The position numbers and the translations under genes were made by a program. 64,000 nt of DNA, taken from contig NZ_BMSE01000019.1 in the NCBI RefSeq assembly GCF_014648995.1, forward strand, positions 62,001-126,000. The letters run 5' to 3'. This DNA comes from Streptomyces massasporeus (GTDB taxonomy: Bacteria; Actinomycetota; Actinomycetes; Streptomycetales; Streptomycetaceae). Shown piece after piece: positions 50,501 through 60,206 of the stretch. How positions within the stretch are numbered: position 1 is the stretch's first letter; the number at the start of each line of letters is the position of its first letter. The notes under the pieces are model-generated. The model saw only the letters and a list, made by a program, of their open reading frames with translations. It was not told the DNA's origin and searched no databases.

Positions 50501-52606
50501 TTACAGCCCGGGGATGAGGGAGACGATCAGGTCGATGAGCTTGATGCCGAGGAAGGGTGCGATCAGCCCGCCGAGGCCGTAGACCGTGAGGTTGCGGCGG
50601 AGCAGCTTGTCGGCGCTCAGCGGCCGGTAGCGCACGCCCTTCAGGGACAGCGGAACCAGCGCGACGATGATCAGCGCGTTGAAGACGACCGCCGACAGGA
50701 TCGCGGAGGCGGGCGAGGACAGCCCCATGATGTTGAGCTTGTCCAGGCCGGGGTAGACCGCGGCGAACAGGGCCGGGATGATCGCGAAGTACTTGGCGAC
50801 GTCGTTGGCGATGGAGAACGTCGTCAACGCGCCCCGGGTGATGAGGAGTTGCTTGCCGATCTCGACGATCTCGATGAGCTTGGTCGGGTCGGAGTCGAGG
50901 TCGACCATGTTGCCGGCCTCCTTGGCGGCCGACGTGCCGGTGTTCATGGCCACGCCGACGTCCGCCTGGGCCAGCGCCGGGGCGTCGTTGGTGCCGTCGC
51001 CGGTCATCGCGACGAGCTTGCCGCCCGCCTGCTCCCGCTTGATGAGGGCCATCTTGTCCTCGGGGGTGGCCTCGGCGAGGAAGTCGTCGACACCGGCCTC
51101 CTCGGCGATGGCCCTGGCCGTCAGCGGGTTGTCGCCGGTGATCATGACGGTTCTGATGCCCATGCGGCGCAGTTCCGCGAACCGCTCCCGCATGCCGTCC
51201 TTCACCACGTCCTTGAGGTGGACGACACCGAGGACCCGGGCGCCGTCCGCGTCCTCGACGGCGACCAGCAGCGGGGTGCCGCCGGCCTCGGAGATCCGGG
51301 CGGCAAGGGCTTCGGCGTCCTCGGCCACGGCGCCGCCCCGCCCCTCGACCCAGGCGGCCACCGACGCCGTGGCCCCCTTGCGGACCTTGCGGCCGTCGGC
51401 GTCGACACCGGACATCCGGGTCTGCGCGGTGAAGGCGATCCACTCGGCGCCGGCGAGCTCCCTCCCGCGCAGACCGTGCTTCTCCTTGGCCAGGACGACG
51501 ACGGAACGGCCCTCGGGCGTCTTGTCGGCCAGCGACGACAGCTGGGCCGCGTCGGCGAGTTCCGCCTCGGTGACCCCGTTCACCGGCACGAACGCGGCGG
51601 CCTGCCGATTGCCGAGGGTGATGGTGCCCGTCTTGTCCAGCAGCAGTGTGGAGACGTCACCGGCGGCCTCGACCGCGCGGCCGGACATCGCCAGGACGTT
51701 GCGCTGGACCAGGCGGTCCATGCCGGCGATGCCGATCGCGGAGAGCAACGCGCCGATGGTCGTGGGTATCAGGCACACCAGGAGCGCCACCAGCACGACC
51801 GTCGTCAGCCGGGTGCCGGCGTGGTCCGCCAGGGGCGGCAGGGTGGCGCAGGCGAGCAGGAAGACGATCGTCAGCGAGGCGAGCAGGATGTTCAGCGCGA
51901 TCTCGTTGGGCGTCTTCTGCCGTGCGGCGCCCTCGACGAGGCCGATCATCCGGTCGATGAAGGTCTCGCCCGGCTTGGTGGTGATGCGGATGACGATCCG
52001 GTCGGACAGCACCTTCGTACCGCCGGTGACGGCCGAACGGTCGCCTCCGGACTCCCTGATGACCGGGGCGGACTCGCCGGTGATGGCCGACTCGTCGACG
52101 GAGGCCACGCCCTCGACGACGTCCCCGTCGCCCGGGATGACGTCGCCCGCCTCGCAGACGACCAGGTCGCCGATCCGCAGTTGGGTGCCGGGGACGAGCG
52201 TGCCGTCGGTCCGGCGGGCCACGCTGTCCGTCTTGGCCTTGCGCAGGGTGTCGGCCTGCGCCTTGCCCCGGCCCTCGGCGACCGCCTCCGCCAGATTGGC
52301 GAAGACGACGGTCAGCCACAGCCAGGCGCTGATCGTCCAGCCGAACCAGTCGCCCGGGTCCGTGAAGGAGAACACGGTCGTCAGGACCGAGCCGGTCCAC
52401 ACCACGAACATGACGGGTGACTTGACCATGATCCGCGGGTCGAGCTTGCGGAACGCGTCCGGCAGCGACCGGAGCAGCTGCCGGGGGTCGAACAGGCCCG
52501 TTCCGGCACGGCCCTCGGAGGTCTTGTGGCCCGTCGGCGCGTCCGGGTGGGGCGCCAGGGTGGGAGTGGACATGGAGTCCTCACGGGGTTCGGTGCGGGT
52601 GGTCAT
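50501..52606 (-). CDS. kdpB: Potassium-transporting P-type ATPase subunit KdpB
   Basis: 701 residues from the ATG overlapping the kdpA stop (ATGA). A second start at 52573 behind GAGGA is equally good and would remove 11 residues. The P-type core is complete: phosphorylated Asp324 in LLLDKTGTITLGN, actuator TGES (SAITGESAPVI, about 174-183), KGA in the nucleotide domain, and GDGTNDAPALAQADVG in the hinge. It hydrolyses ATP to drive K+ entry through KdpA. Confidence 0.97.
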   Translation of the reverse strand: MTTRTEPREDSMSTPTLAPHPDAPTGHKTSEGRAGTGLFDPRQLLRSLPDAFRKLDPRIMVKSPVMFVVWTGSVLTTVFSFTDPGDWFGWTISAWLWLTVVFANLAEAVAEGRGKAQADTLRKAKTDSVARRTDGTLVPGTQLRIGDLVVCEAGDVIPGDGDVVEGVASVDESAITGESAPVIRESGGDRSAVTGGTKVLSDRIVIRITTKPGETFIDRMIGLVEGAARQKTPNEIALNILLASLTIVFLLACATLPPLADHAGTRLTTVVLVALLVCLIPTTIGALLSAIGIAGMDRLVQRNVLAMSGRAVEAAGDVSTLLLDKTGTITLGNRQAAAFVPVNGVTEAELADAAQLSSLADKTPEGRSVVVLAKEKHGLRGRELAGAEWIAFTAQTRMSGVDADGRKVRKGATASVAAWVEGRGGAVAEDAEALAARISEAGGTPLLVAVEDADGARVLGVVHLKDVVKDGMRERFAELRRMGIRTVMITGDNPLTARAIAEEAGVDDFLAEATPEDKMALIKREQAGGKLVAMTGDGTNDAPALAQADVGVAMNTGTSAAKEAGNMVDLDSDPTKLIEIVEIGKQLLITRGALTTFSIANDVAKYFAIIPALFAAVYPGLDKLNIMGLSSPASAILSAVVFNALIIVALVPLSLKGVRYRPLSADKLLRRNLTVYGLGGLIAPFLGIKLIDLIVSLIPGL

Positions 52607-54282
52607 GACGCCAGCCCCTCGGCGAGCGGGCCGAGCGCGAGGGCCGGGAAGTACGTCAGTCCGGTGATGATCAGTACGGCGCCGACCAGCAGGCCGGTGA
52701 AGAGCGGCTTCTCGGTGCGCAGGGTGCCCGCGGTGACGGGGACCGGCCGCTGCCCGGCGAGCGAGCCGGCCAGGGCCAGGACGAAGACCATGGGCAGGAA
52801 GCGGCCGAGCAGCATCGCGAGTGCGGTCGTCGTGTTGAACCAGTCGGTGTTCGCGTTCAGTCCGGCGAAGGCGGAGCCGTTGTTGTTGGCGGCGGAGGTG
52901 AAGGCGTAGAGGATCTCGGAGAAGCCGTGCGCGCCCGGGTTGAGCGTCGAGTGGGGCGGGGTGGGCAGGGCCACGGAGGCCGCGGTGAGGACCAGCACCA
53001 GGGCCGGGGTGATCAGGATGTAGCAGGCGGCGAGCTTCATCTCCCGCGCGCCGATCTTCTTGCCCAGGTACTCGGGGGTCCGGCCGACCATCAGACCGGC
53101 GACGAACACCGCGATGACCGCGAGGATCAGCATGCCGTAGAGGCCGGATCCGGTGCCGCCCGGGGCGATCTCGCCCAGCATCATCGAGAGCAGGGTGAGG
53201 CCGCCGCCGAGGCCGGTGAAGGAGGAGTGGAAGGAGTCGACCGCGCCGGTCGAGGTGAGGGTCGTCGACACCGCGAAGACGGAGGACGAGCCGACGCCGA
53301 AGCGGACCTCCTTGCCTTCCATCGCGCCGCCCGCGGCCTGCAGGGCCGGGCCGTGGTGGGCGAACTCCGTCCACATCATCAGGGCCACGAAGCCCAGCCA
53401 GATGGTGAACATCGTGGCGAGGATCGCGTGGCCCTGCCGCACGTTGCCGACGAGCACGCCGAAGGTGCGGGTGAGGGAGAAGGGGATGAGAAGGATCAGG
53501 AAGATCTCGAAGAGGTTGCTGAAGGGCGTCGGGTTCTCGAAGGGGTGGGCGGAGTTGGCGTTGAAGTAGCCGCCGCCGTTGGTGCCCAGCTCCTTGATGG
53601 CCTCCTGCGAGGCGACCGCGCCGCCGTTCCACTGCTGCGGGCCGCCCGTGCTGTGCCCGTTGAAAAACTGGCCGACCTCGTGGATCCCGGAGAAGTTCTG
53701 GATCACGCCGCAGGCGACCAGGACGACGGCGGCGATCGCCGCGGCCGGCACCAGGATCCGCACGGTGCCGCGCACCAGGTCGGCCCAGAAGTTGCCGAGG
53801 TCGCCGGTTCGCGCGCGGGCGAAGCCCCGGACGAGGGCCACGGCGACAGCCATGCCGACGGCAGCGGAGAGGAAGTTCTGCACGGCGAGACCGGCGGTCT
53901 GCACGACGTGCCCCATGGTCTGCTCGCCGTAGTACGACTGCCAGTTGGTGTTGGTCACGAACGACACGGCCGTGTTGAACGACTGCGCCGGGTCGACCGA
54001 CGCGAAGCCGAGCGAGCCGGGCAGGACGCCCTGGAGCCGCATGAGCAGGTAGAGGAACAGCACGCCGACGGCCGAGAAGGCGAGGACGCCGCGCAGGTAC
54101 GCGGTCCAGGTCATCTCCGTGTCGGGGTCGGCGCCGATGGCCCGGTAGGCCCACCTCTCCACCCGCAGGTGCCGCTTCGAGGAGTACACCCGGGCCATGT
54201 AGGTGCCGGCGGGGACGTACGCCAGTGCCAGCGCCGCCACGAGGGCGAGCAGCTGGAGGACGCCGGCGAGGACGGGACCCAT
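52603..54282 (-). CDS. kdpA: Potassium-transporting ATPase subunit KdpA
   Basis: 559 residues with about ten membrane helices and the four KdpA selectivity-filter loops, seen in part as FVTNTNWQSY, ELGTNGGGYFNANSAHPFENP, and FTSAANNNGSAFAG. KdpA binds K+ outside and passes it on through the KdpB domain. The stop overlaps the kdpB start, and kdpF ends one base before its start, with GAGAGG as ribosome site. No kdpD/kdpE sensor pair lies in the window next to the operon. Confidence 0.97.
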   Translation of the reverse strand: MGPVLAGVLQLLALVAALALAYVPAGTYMARVYSSKRHLRVERWAYRAIGADPDTEMTWTAYLRGVLAFSAVGVLFLYLLMRLQGVLPGSLGFASVDPAQSFNTAVSFVTNTNWQSYYGEQTMGHVVQTAGLAVQNFLSAAVGMAVAVALVRGFARARTGDLGNFWADLVRGTVRILVPAAAIAAVVLVACGVIQNFSGIHEVGQFFNGHSTGGPQQWNGGAVASQEAIKELGTNGGGYFNANSAHPFENPTPFSNLFEIFLILLIPFSLTRTFGVLVGNVRQGHAILATMFTIWLGFVALMMWTEFAHHGPALQAAGGAMEGKEVRFGVGSSSVFAVSTTLTSTGAVDSFHSSFTGLGGGLTLLSMMLGEIAPGGTGSGLYGMLILAVIAVFVAGLMVGRTPEYLGKKIGAREMKLAACYILITPALVLVLTAASVALPTPPHSTLNPGAHGFSEILYAFTSAANNNGSAFAGLNANTDWFNTTTALAMLLGRFLPMVFVLALAGSLAGQRPVPVTAGTLRTEKPLFTGLLVGAVLIITGLTYFPALALGPLAEGLAS

Positions 54283-54283
54283 C

Positions 54284-54373
54284 TCAGAACCTCTCCGGGA
54301 AGATCAGGGCGAGGACGAGATAGCCCAGCAGGGCGACGGCCACGACCAGGCCCACGACGTTCTCGGCGGTCAC
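54284..54373 (-). CDS. kdpF: KdpF small membrane subunit
   Basis: 29 residues: MTAENVVGLVVAVALLGYLV followed by LALIFPERF. A single membrane helix ending in Pro-Glu-Arg-Phe is a standard KdpF. It starts with GTG, which overlaps the stop of the 27-residue ORF upstream (GTGA). KdpF stabilises the KdpABC complex. Confidence 0.9.
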   Translation of the reverse strand: MTAENVVGLVVAVALLGYLVLALIFPERF

Positions 54374-54453
54374 AGCTTCGTCACCCCCTTGGCGACGAGG
54401 GCCACCAGCGCGAAACCCGCGAGCACGGCGACGACGAAGGCCACATCGGCCAT
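54370..54453 (-). CDS. 27-residue membrane peptide upstream of kdpF
   Basis: MADVAFVVAVLAGFALVALVAKGVTKL (27 residues, given here as two pieces: MADVAFVVAVLAG and FALVALVAKGVTKL) with one hydrophobic helix and a basic tail. The ATG follows AGGAG with six bases between, a strong site, and the stop overlaps the kdpF start. The tight coupling suggests an extra small subunit or a translational-coupling leader for kdpF. It is widespread by my recollection in Streptomyces kdp operons, but its role is not known. Confidence 0.7.
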   Translation of the reverse strand: MADVAFVVAVLAGFALVALVAKGVTKL

Positions 54454-54574
54454 CGCGAACTCCTGAAGTGAGGTGCGGAGAAACGGACGCTTCGAGGAAA
54501 GCGCCCCGATGGCCGGATCGGATCGTCCGTTGACGGGTCCCTTACGGCGGGGGCCACGCCTTTGACGACCCCTT

Positions 54575-54610
54575 GACGCCCTTGATCCTTTCGACGCCCG
54601 TGATCCTTCG
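54575..54610. repeat. 18-base direct repeat upstream of kdp
   Basis: GACGCCCTTGATCCTTTC (54575-54592) and GACGCCCGTGATCCTTCG (54593-54610), 15 of 18 identical, in the 168-base gap before the kdp operon. It may be a regulatory site or the tail of the WD40 gene region. Confidence 0.5.
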
Positions 54611-54621
54611 GGACGGCCTCG

Positions 54622-57600
54622 TCACCCGGGCAACGGCGCGAGGAGTTCCGCGCACCAGGTGAAGCTCGCCGTCCCCGCCTCGTGCGCGACGACGAATCCC
54701 GTGGCGCAGGCGGCGATCGAGGAGACGGCGGCGGGCAGGTGGTAGGGGGCGGCCGGCTCCTGCCGGTTCACGAGGTCCCAGATCACGACCCGCCGGTCCT
54801 CGCCGCCGCCCACGGCGAGGACCCGGCCTCCCGGCAGCCGGGCCGTGGCCAGCGCGGTCACCCGGCCCCGCAGCCCGGTGAGGGATTCGGCCGCCTGCGG
54901 ACGGTCGAGGTCCCACAGGCGGACCTCGCCCCCGTCCCCACCGGCCAGGACCACCGTCCGTTCCCCGGGCAGTACCGCGGTGGCCACCGACGCGATCCGT
55001 CCGCCGCGGCGGGGCGGTGCGGCCACTTCACGCCCGGTCGACACGTCCCACACCAGCAGGTTGCCCCGGCGGTCGCCGCTGATCGCGACACCGGGGGCAG
55101 GACCGCCGTCGGTCAGGGCCAGCGCCAGCACCCAGTCGCCGTGCCCGGTGAAGGTCCGCAGCCGTGCCCCCGTCGCCAGGTCCCACACCGTCACGACGCC
55201 GGTGTCCCCACCGGTGAGCAGGACCTGGCGGCCGTCCGTGGCACGGCCCACCGCCACCGTCCTGATGCGTTCCGCGCGGTGGGGGAACTCGTGGACCAGA
55301 CTGCCGCGGGTCAGGTCCCACATCCGCAGGGAGCCGTCCCGGCCGCCCGCCACGACGACCGGCCCCACGTCCGGCAGTTCGGCCGTCGCCAGCGCCCGCA
55401 CCAGCAACCGTCGGCCCGAGTCCTCCAGGGCGTGCCTGTGGTCGCCCGTCATCAGGTCCCGCACCTCCGCGCCCCGCTCGCCGCCCCCGGCGACACACAG
55501 GGCCGGCCCCTCCTCCGGCTCGGCGACGGCCACCGCCTCCATGACCTCCTCGTGGCCGGTCTCCGGGGCGTCCGGGCGGGCGTCCGTGACGTCCCAGACG
55601 ACGGCGTGCCCGTCGGCGCCGCCGCTCACCGCCACCAGACGGCCGTCGAGCAGCGCGACGTCGACGCCGTGCACGCCGCCGGGGTGCGCGGCGAAGACGT
55701 GGGTGGGCCGGCCGGTGCCCGTTTCCCACACGGCGACGCGTCCGTCGGCGCAGCCCGTGACGACCCGCCCGCGCTCGCCGTCCCCGCCCAGCGCGAGGCA
55801 GGTGATCACCCCGTGGCCCGCGGAGGCCAGTTCGTGCAGCCTCCGGCCCTCGGCGAGGTCCCACACCAGGACGCGTCCCGCACGGTCGCCGCTCACGGCG
55901 ACGCGCCGGTCTCCGGCCGTGCCCGTGGCCACCCGGGTCACCCGGTCCTCGTGCCCCGTCAGCGTGTGCAGCTTGCTCCCGTCGGCCGCGTTCCACACCT
56001 GCACCCGGCCGTCGTAGCAGCCGGTGACCGCCACGACGGTGCCGTCGCCCAGCGTCGCCGTGGCCACCGCGCGGACGAAGTCCGGGTGCGGGCCGAGGGT
56101 GCGCAGCCACTGTCCCGTCCGCACGTCCCAGACGCGGGCGCCCCGGTCCTCCCCCACCGCGACGGCGACCGGGGTGCCGTCCGGCAGTCGCGCGGTGGTG
56201 AGCCCGGAGAGCAGCACCATCGAGCTGTCCAGCCGGGTCGGCGTTCCGCCGTCCGGGTTCCACAGGACCACCTGGTGGCCGTGTCCGGCGGCCACCGCGC
56301 GGGTGCCCCCCTCGGGCAGCGAGACCGTGACGAGCATCCGGATCGGCCCGACACCGGCCGCCTGCCGGCGGACCAGGTCGCCGGTGCGCGGGTCGTGGAC
56401 GTACAGCCGGCCGTCCTCCCCTCCGGAGACCAGAACGTGGCGTCCGTCGGCGAGTTGTGCCGGCGCGACCGTCCGGGCCGGGCCCGACAGGCCGCCGAGG
56501 GTGCGCAGGATCCCACCGCCGAGCGGGTCCGACAGCCGCGTGCGGTGGGTGTCCCCGGTGCTGAGGACCACGCACTCCCCCTGGCCCCGCGTCTCCCCCG
56601 CCGCGTCAGGGTCCGGCGTCCGGGCGAGCAGCACCTCGAAGACGGGCCCGGCGTGCGGGCCGAGGGTCTGCAGCCGTGCCGTGGTCGCGGTCCGGCTCAC
56701 GGCCCAGACCGGCCGGGCCGAGACCGGGGGCGGGCCCGCCCGGGAGGCCAGCCCGTCGGACAGGGCGGTGTCCCGCCATACGGCCGCGTCGAGGCCGAGC
56801 AGATCCCGCCGTACGGCCGCCAGGTGCCGGAGCGGATGGTGTGCCGTGGTCTGACGGTAGATGTCGGCGTGCGTCCGGGCCCGGCGCCCGTGCGCCCGGT
56901 GCAGATGCCGTACGAGCCGCTCCGGGTCGGCGTGCAGCAGGTACGACACGTCCTCGAGCAGCGCGTCCAGCTGCTCCGGGCCGACGTCGGCCGCATGGTC
57001 GGCCGCGTGCCGCCGCAGGTAGCGGTCCGCCCGGGACCAGTCACGGACGCCGTGCTCGGCCGGAACGGCCGACAGCAGGGCGTCCAGCACGGCACGGCCG
57101 TCCGTGCGCCCTGCCAGGTGTTCGGCCGGCGCCCGGTGGAAGAAGCTGTAGAGCTTGCCGTCGTCCACGGCCGGGTCGGCACCGGGGTCGTAGGTGGTGC
57201 GGAGATAGAACCGGGCCACGGTGAGGGCCTCCGCGGTGTCCCGCAGCCGTGGCGGCAGCGCCCCGTCACGCACCTCGGGCCGCAGCGCGAGAGCCACCTC
57301 GTGCAGGAGGCCGGACGGCATGCCCTGCCCGGCCGCCCGGGCGAGCGCCGCCAGCACCGCGTCGGTCCAGGGCAGTTCGGCCGTGAGGGTGCGCAGGTCC
57401 AGGTCGAGCATCCCCGGCAGATCGCACGGCAGTTCCCGGGCGATCTCGGCCCCGGAGAGGATCGTGCCCGCCCGGGAGAGTCTGCGCAGGTGCGCGCCGT
57501 ACACGGCCGCGGTCAGGAACGCCCCGTGCTCGGCGGAGCCCGACAGGCGGTACGCGATCATCTCGGTCACGTCGGTGGAGTAGTCGGTGTCCAACAGGCG

Positions 57601-59127
57601 GCCCAGATAGGTGCCGAGGTGCGCTGCCAGCGACGTGGGCTGTTCCGCGTCGAGGTCGAGGTGTCGTTCCGGGTGGCCGGCCAGGGCCGCGTGCAGGTCG
57701 GGCAGGCTGTCCGGCCACAGCCGGGTGCCGATCAGAACCCGGCACCCCGGCGCCGGATCACCGCCCTCGCCCGTCAGCGGCAGCAGCACCTGCCGCAGCA
57801 GCCCATCGGGGTCGTCGGCCTCGTCGAGCGCGTCGAGGACGACGGTGACGTCACCCGCCGCGCCCAGTGCGGCGGTCAGTTCGGCGAAGGTCGCCTTCGC
57901 CGCCCCGGTCCGTGCGGGCGGGCGGCCGCGCTGCTGGCGGGGCAGGCGCAGTACCCGGGCCTGCCGGTACAGCGAGTCCACGACGTCCTGGGTGGACAGC
58001 CGGTGCGCGTGCACGGCCAGCAGCAGCGGGTCGGGCGGCGGACGGAAGTCCCTCAGGTCGAGGCGGTCGCGCAGGGGACGCAGTTGGGGATGGACGGTGC
58101 ACACCGTCACCCCGAGGAGTGCCGACTTCCCCGCACCGGGTCTGCCGGTGACGGCCAGCAGGCGGTGCTGCCGGGCCCGGGGCTCGCCGAGCCACTCCTC
58201 GATGCGCTTGAGCTCGCCGCGGCGCCCGCTGAAGAAGAACGCCTCCGCGTCCGGGGTGCCGGCGGCCCGGGCGGCGAAGTGGTGCAGATCCAGCCGGGGA
58301 TCCAGTCGCTCGGCGTAGCGCCGCAGGGAGGCGACCGCTTCGGCCCGGAACTGCTCCGCGGCGTCGACGGCGTAGTGCGGGTTGCGCAGGAAGGGCGCCG
58401 GTGACAGGGACGCCTCGTCGTGCTTGGTGCACACCACGTCCTGCTTCGGCATGCCCGCGGCGGTGTCGACGCGGTCCAGCTCCGCGTCCATCTCCTCCGC
58501 CAGCAGGGTCACGGGGACGTGCTCCAGGTCCGGGGGGATGTCCAGGGTGCGGCGTGCGATGCGGTCGATCACCGTCGCGGCCGCCTTGCTGAAACGCGCT
58601 CCGTAGGTGATGTCCCCGGCTGCGCAGGCCGCGATCACCCAGGCGTTGCGGCTCTCCACCCCGAGCAGGCGCTGGGCGAGCTGTGAGGTGAGGGCCGTAC
58701 CGCCGCCGCACACGTCGAGCAGGAACAGGACCGGCCCGCCGTCCTCGTGTTCGACGTCCCGGAGCAGATCGTCGACGTCCACGCTGGTCGTGCGGATGCG
58801 CTTGGGGAGGGTGGTGGTGTTCCTCATCGCCAGGTACAGCACCGGCCCGACGGTCTGCGCGTGGCCGCTGAAGTGCACCACGAGGGGGTCCTGTCCGGCC
58901 CGGTCCCGCGCCGTCCGCCACGCCAGGCGGAACTCGGCGGGGGTCGGGTCGAGCAGTGGCCCGGTCACCTCGAGCCCGGCCCGGTGGAGCGCGCGGGCGA
59001 CGTTGTCCACGGCGTCGGCCACGCTCGGCAGAGGTTCGAGCGGAAGGACCCCCGCGGCCTCTTCCTCCTCGCTCGGGACGCGCGCGGGGAAGCCTCCCGC
59101 GCCCACCACGAGTGCGTGCACTGTCAC
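54622..59127 (-). CDS. Caspase-like peptidase - STAND NTPase - WD40 protein
   Basis: 1501 residues starting with GTG behind GGAGGGGAAG. Residues 1-240 form a caspase-fold domain: dyad His89 (VVHFSGHAQ) and Cys140 (LFLLDVCGGGTAL). After a linker (FFFSGRRGELKRIEEWL, an AAA-entry motif) comes a STAND/NACHT-type NTPase with Walker A GRPGAGKS (328-335) and Walker B LDALDEADD (431-439), then a helical region to about 870. The C-terminus is about 14 WD40 repeats (VWDVRTG, VWNAADG, VWDLAEG, VWETGTG and others), two seven-bladed propellers. Such proteins sense a ligand through the propeller and activate the protease. It is translated after the hydrolase gene, 60 bases away. Confidence 0.9.
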   Translation of the reverse strand: MTVHALVVGAGGFPARVPSEEEEAAGVLPLEPLPSVADAVDNVARALHRAGLEVTGPLLDPTPAEFRLAWRTARDRAGQDPLVVHFSGHAQTVGPVLYLAMRNTTTLPKRIRTTSVDVDDLLRDVEHEDGGPVLFLLDVCGGGTALTSQLAQRLLGVESRNAWVIAACAAGDITYGARFSKAAATVIDRIARRTLDIPPDLEHVPVTLLAEEMDAELDRVDTAAGMPKQDVVCTKHDEASLSPAPFLRNPHYAVDAAEQFRAEAVASLRRYAERLDPRLDLHHFAARAAGTPDAEAFFFSGRRGELKRIEEWLGEPRARQHRLLAVTGRPGAGKSALLGVTVCTVHPQLRPLRDRLDLRDFRPPPDPLLLAVHAHRLSTQDVVDSLYRQARVLRLPRQQRGRPPARTGAAKATFAELTAALGAAGDVTVVLDALDEADDPDGLLRQVLLPLTGEGGDPAPGCRVLIGTRLWPDSLPDLHAALAGHPERHLDLDAEQPTSLAAHLGTYLGRLLDTDYSTDVTEMIAYRLSGSAEHGAFLTAAVYGAHLRRLSRAGTILSGAEIARELPCDLPGMLDLDLRTLTAELPWTDAVLAALARAAGQGMPSGLLHEVALALRPEVRDGALPPRLRDTAEALTVARFYLRTTYDPGADPAVDDGKLYSFFHRAPAEHLAGRTDGRAVLDALLSAVPAEHGVRDWSRADRYLRRHAADHAADVGPEQLDALLEDVSYLLHADPERLVRHLHRAHGRRARTHADIYRQTTAHHPLRHLAAVRRDLLGLDAAVWRDTALSDGLASRAGPPPVSARPVWAVSRTATTARLQTLGPHAGPVFEVLLARTPDPDAAGETRGQGECVVLSTGDTHRTRLSDPLGGGILRTLGGLSGPARTVAPAQLADGRHVLVSGGEDGRLYVHDPRTGDLVRRQAAGVGPIRMLVTVSLPEGGTRAVAAGHGHQVVLWNPDGGTPTRLDSSMVLLSGLTTARLPDGTPVAVAVGEDRGARVWDVRTGQWLRTLGPHPDFVRAVATATLGDGTVVAVTGCYDGRVQVWNAADGSKLHTLTGHEDRVTRVATGTAGDRRVAVSGDRAGRVLVWDLAEGRRLHELASAGHGVITCLALGGDGERGRVVTGCADGRVAVWETGTGRPTHVFAAHPGGVHGVDVALLDGRLVAVSGGADGHAVVWDVTDARPDAPETGHEEVMEAVAVAEPEEGPALCVAGGGERGAEVRDLMTGDHRHALEDSGRRLLVRALATAELPDVGPVVVAGGRDGSLRMWDLTRGSLVHEFPHRAERIRTVAVGRATDGRQVLLTGGDTGVVTVWDLATGARLRTFTGHGDWVLALALTDGGPAPGVAISGDRRGNLLVWDVSTGREVAAPPRRGGRIASVATAVLPGERTVVLAGGDGGEVRLWDLDRPQAAESLTGLRGRVTALATARLPGGRVLAVGGGEDRRVVIWDLVNRQEPAAPYHLPAAVSSIAACATGFVVAHEAGTASFTWCAELLAPLPG

Positions 59128-59187
59128 GGCCGTGCTTCCCCTCCGTACGGCATGAGTCCTCGGGCGTGCGCGCCCGCTGTGCCGGGA

Positions 59188-60069
59188 TCAGTCCGCGAAG
59201 TGCGGCGCGAGCGCGGCCGCCGTCAGTCCTGCCGCGAGATAGCCGCCGAGGGTGTGGGGGTCGAGGAAGCCGATGTCCGTCGTCTCGTGCACGTCGACGG
59301 GGAAGGCTCCGCCCAGTTCCCGCGGCACCGCCAGCAGGTCGCCCACATCGGCGATGTTCACCCAGTGCCGCACGCCGGGGGGTCGCGCCCCGCGGCCGTC
59401 GACGGGTTCGGGGTCCAGCTTGCGCATGATCGCCGGGAGGCCGAGCGGCGAGCCGAGGGTGAGCAACAGGTCGATGTCCAGATCCTGGTGGGCGTGCAGG
59501 GTCTCGTACGCGACCACACTGCCCAGGGAGTGGGCGACGACGACCCGTGCGCCGTGCTCGCGGACCGCATGGGCCACCGTCGCCCGAACGGCCTTCCGGC
59601 GGGCCGGACGTGAGGTGTAGGCGTCGGTGTCCTGGAGCGTGGCCACCACCAGGCGCGACAGCAGTTCCGCCAGCCGCTGCCGGGCCGCCGGCGGCGCGTC
59701 GCCTGCACGCTGTTCCACGAGCCGGTTCACGGCCCACCGCAGCGGCGAGAGCATCCCGGCCTGGCCTTCCCGGGGCGGCGTCACGCCGCCCGCCTCCAGC
59801 CACTCCCACGCCTCGGCCTCCTGGGCGGACGTCAGGTCCTCCAGGACGCCCGCGCCCGCGGACTGTCGCTCGGGGCGGTAGTCGTCGGCGAGTTGGTGCG
59901 CGTAGTACGCCATGACCAGTTCGGGCAGCGGCACGTGCGACAACCCTGCCGCGCTCAGCCCTTTACGTAGCCGGTCCGCCGCGGCGACGGCCTTGAGCTC
60001 GGCGGCCTGCTCCGGGGACGCGCCCCGCACGAGGTTCCCGATGCCGTGCACGAGCACCACGGTTCCCAT
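59188..60069 (-). CDS. Alpha/beta hydrolase, lipase/esterase-like
   Basis: 293 residues from the ATG at 60069. It has an N-terminal oxyanion motif (TVVLVHGIGNLVRG), a helical insert, the nucleophile elbow with Ser181 (VVVAHSLGSVVAYET, AHSLG in place of GHSLG), and a likely acid/base in HWVNIADVGDLLAVP and DVHETTDIGFLDPH. It has no signal peptide, so it acts inside the cell, perhaps on membrane lipid as an effector. It sits 60 bases before the caspase-STAND gene. Upstream its operon is cut by a transposon; the ancestral gap to the HEXXH gene would be 106 bases. Confidence 0.87.
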   Translation of the reverse strand: MGTVVLVHGIGNLVRGASPEQAAELKAVAAADRLRKGLSAAGLSHVPLPELVMAYYAHQLADDYRPERQSAGAGVLEDLTSAQEAEAWEWLEAGGVTPPREGQAGMLSPLRWAVNRLVEQRAGDAPPAARQRLAELLSRLVVATLQDTDAYTSRPARRKAVRATVAHAVREHGARVVVAHSLGSVVAYETLHAHQDLDIDLLLTLGSPLGLPAIMRKLDPEPVDGRGARPPGVRHWVNIADVGDLLAVPRELGGAFPVDVHETTDIGFLDPHTLGGYLAAGLTAAALAPHFAD

Positions 60070-60174
60070 CCCCCACCACCCCCATGGCCCGGCTTACGAC
60101 CTGATGCGAAGAGATTCGTACCCCGTGCGCGGCCCCGCCCAACACCGGTCGCTTCGGGGAAGGGGACGGCAACG

Positions 60175-60180
60175 CCTAGT
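60175..60180. repeat. Target-site duplication CCTAGT (left copy)
   Basis: CCTAGT here and at 62686-62691, immediately outside both transposon ends. It fits the NCTAGN target known for IS481. Confidence 0.85.
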
Positions 60181-60206
60181 TGTTGCGGGTCAGGACGTTG
60201 GTGACG
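60181..60206 (+). repeat. Left terminal inverted repeat of IS481 transposon
   Basis: It starts TGT and shares GGACGTTGGTGACG (60193-60206) with the other end. 20 of 26 positions match. Confidence 0.85.

Noticed and set aside
54454..54621. c-di-AMP or other riboswitch upstream of kdp
   Set aside because: I saw no conserved riboswitch core; only direct repeats are visible.
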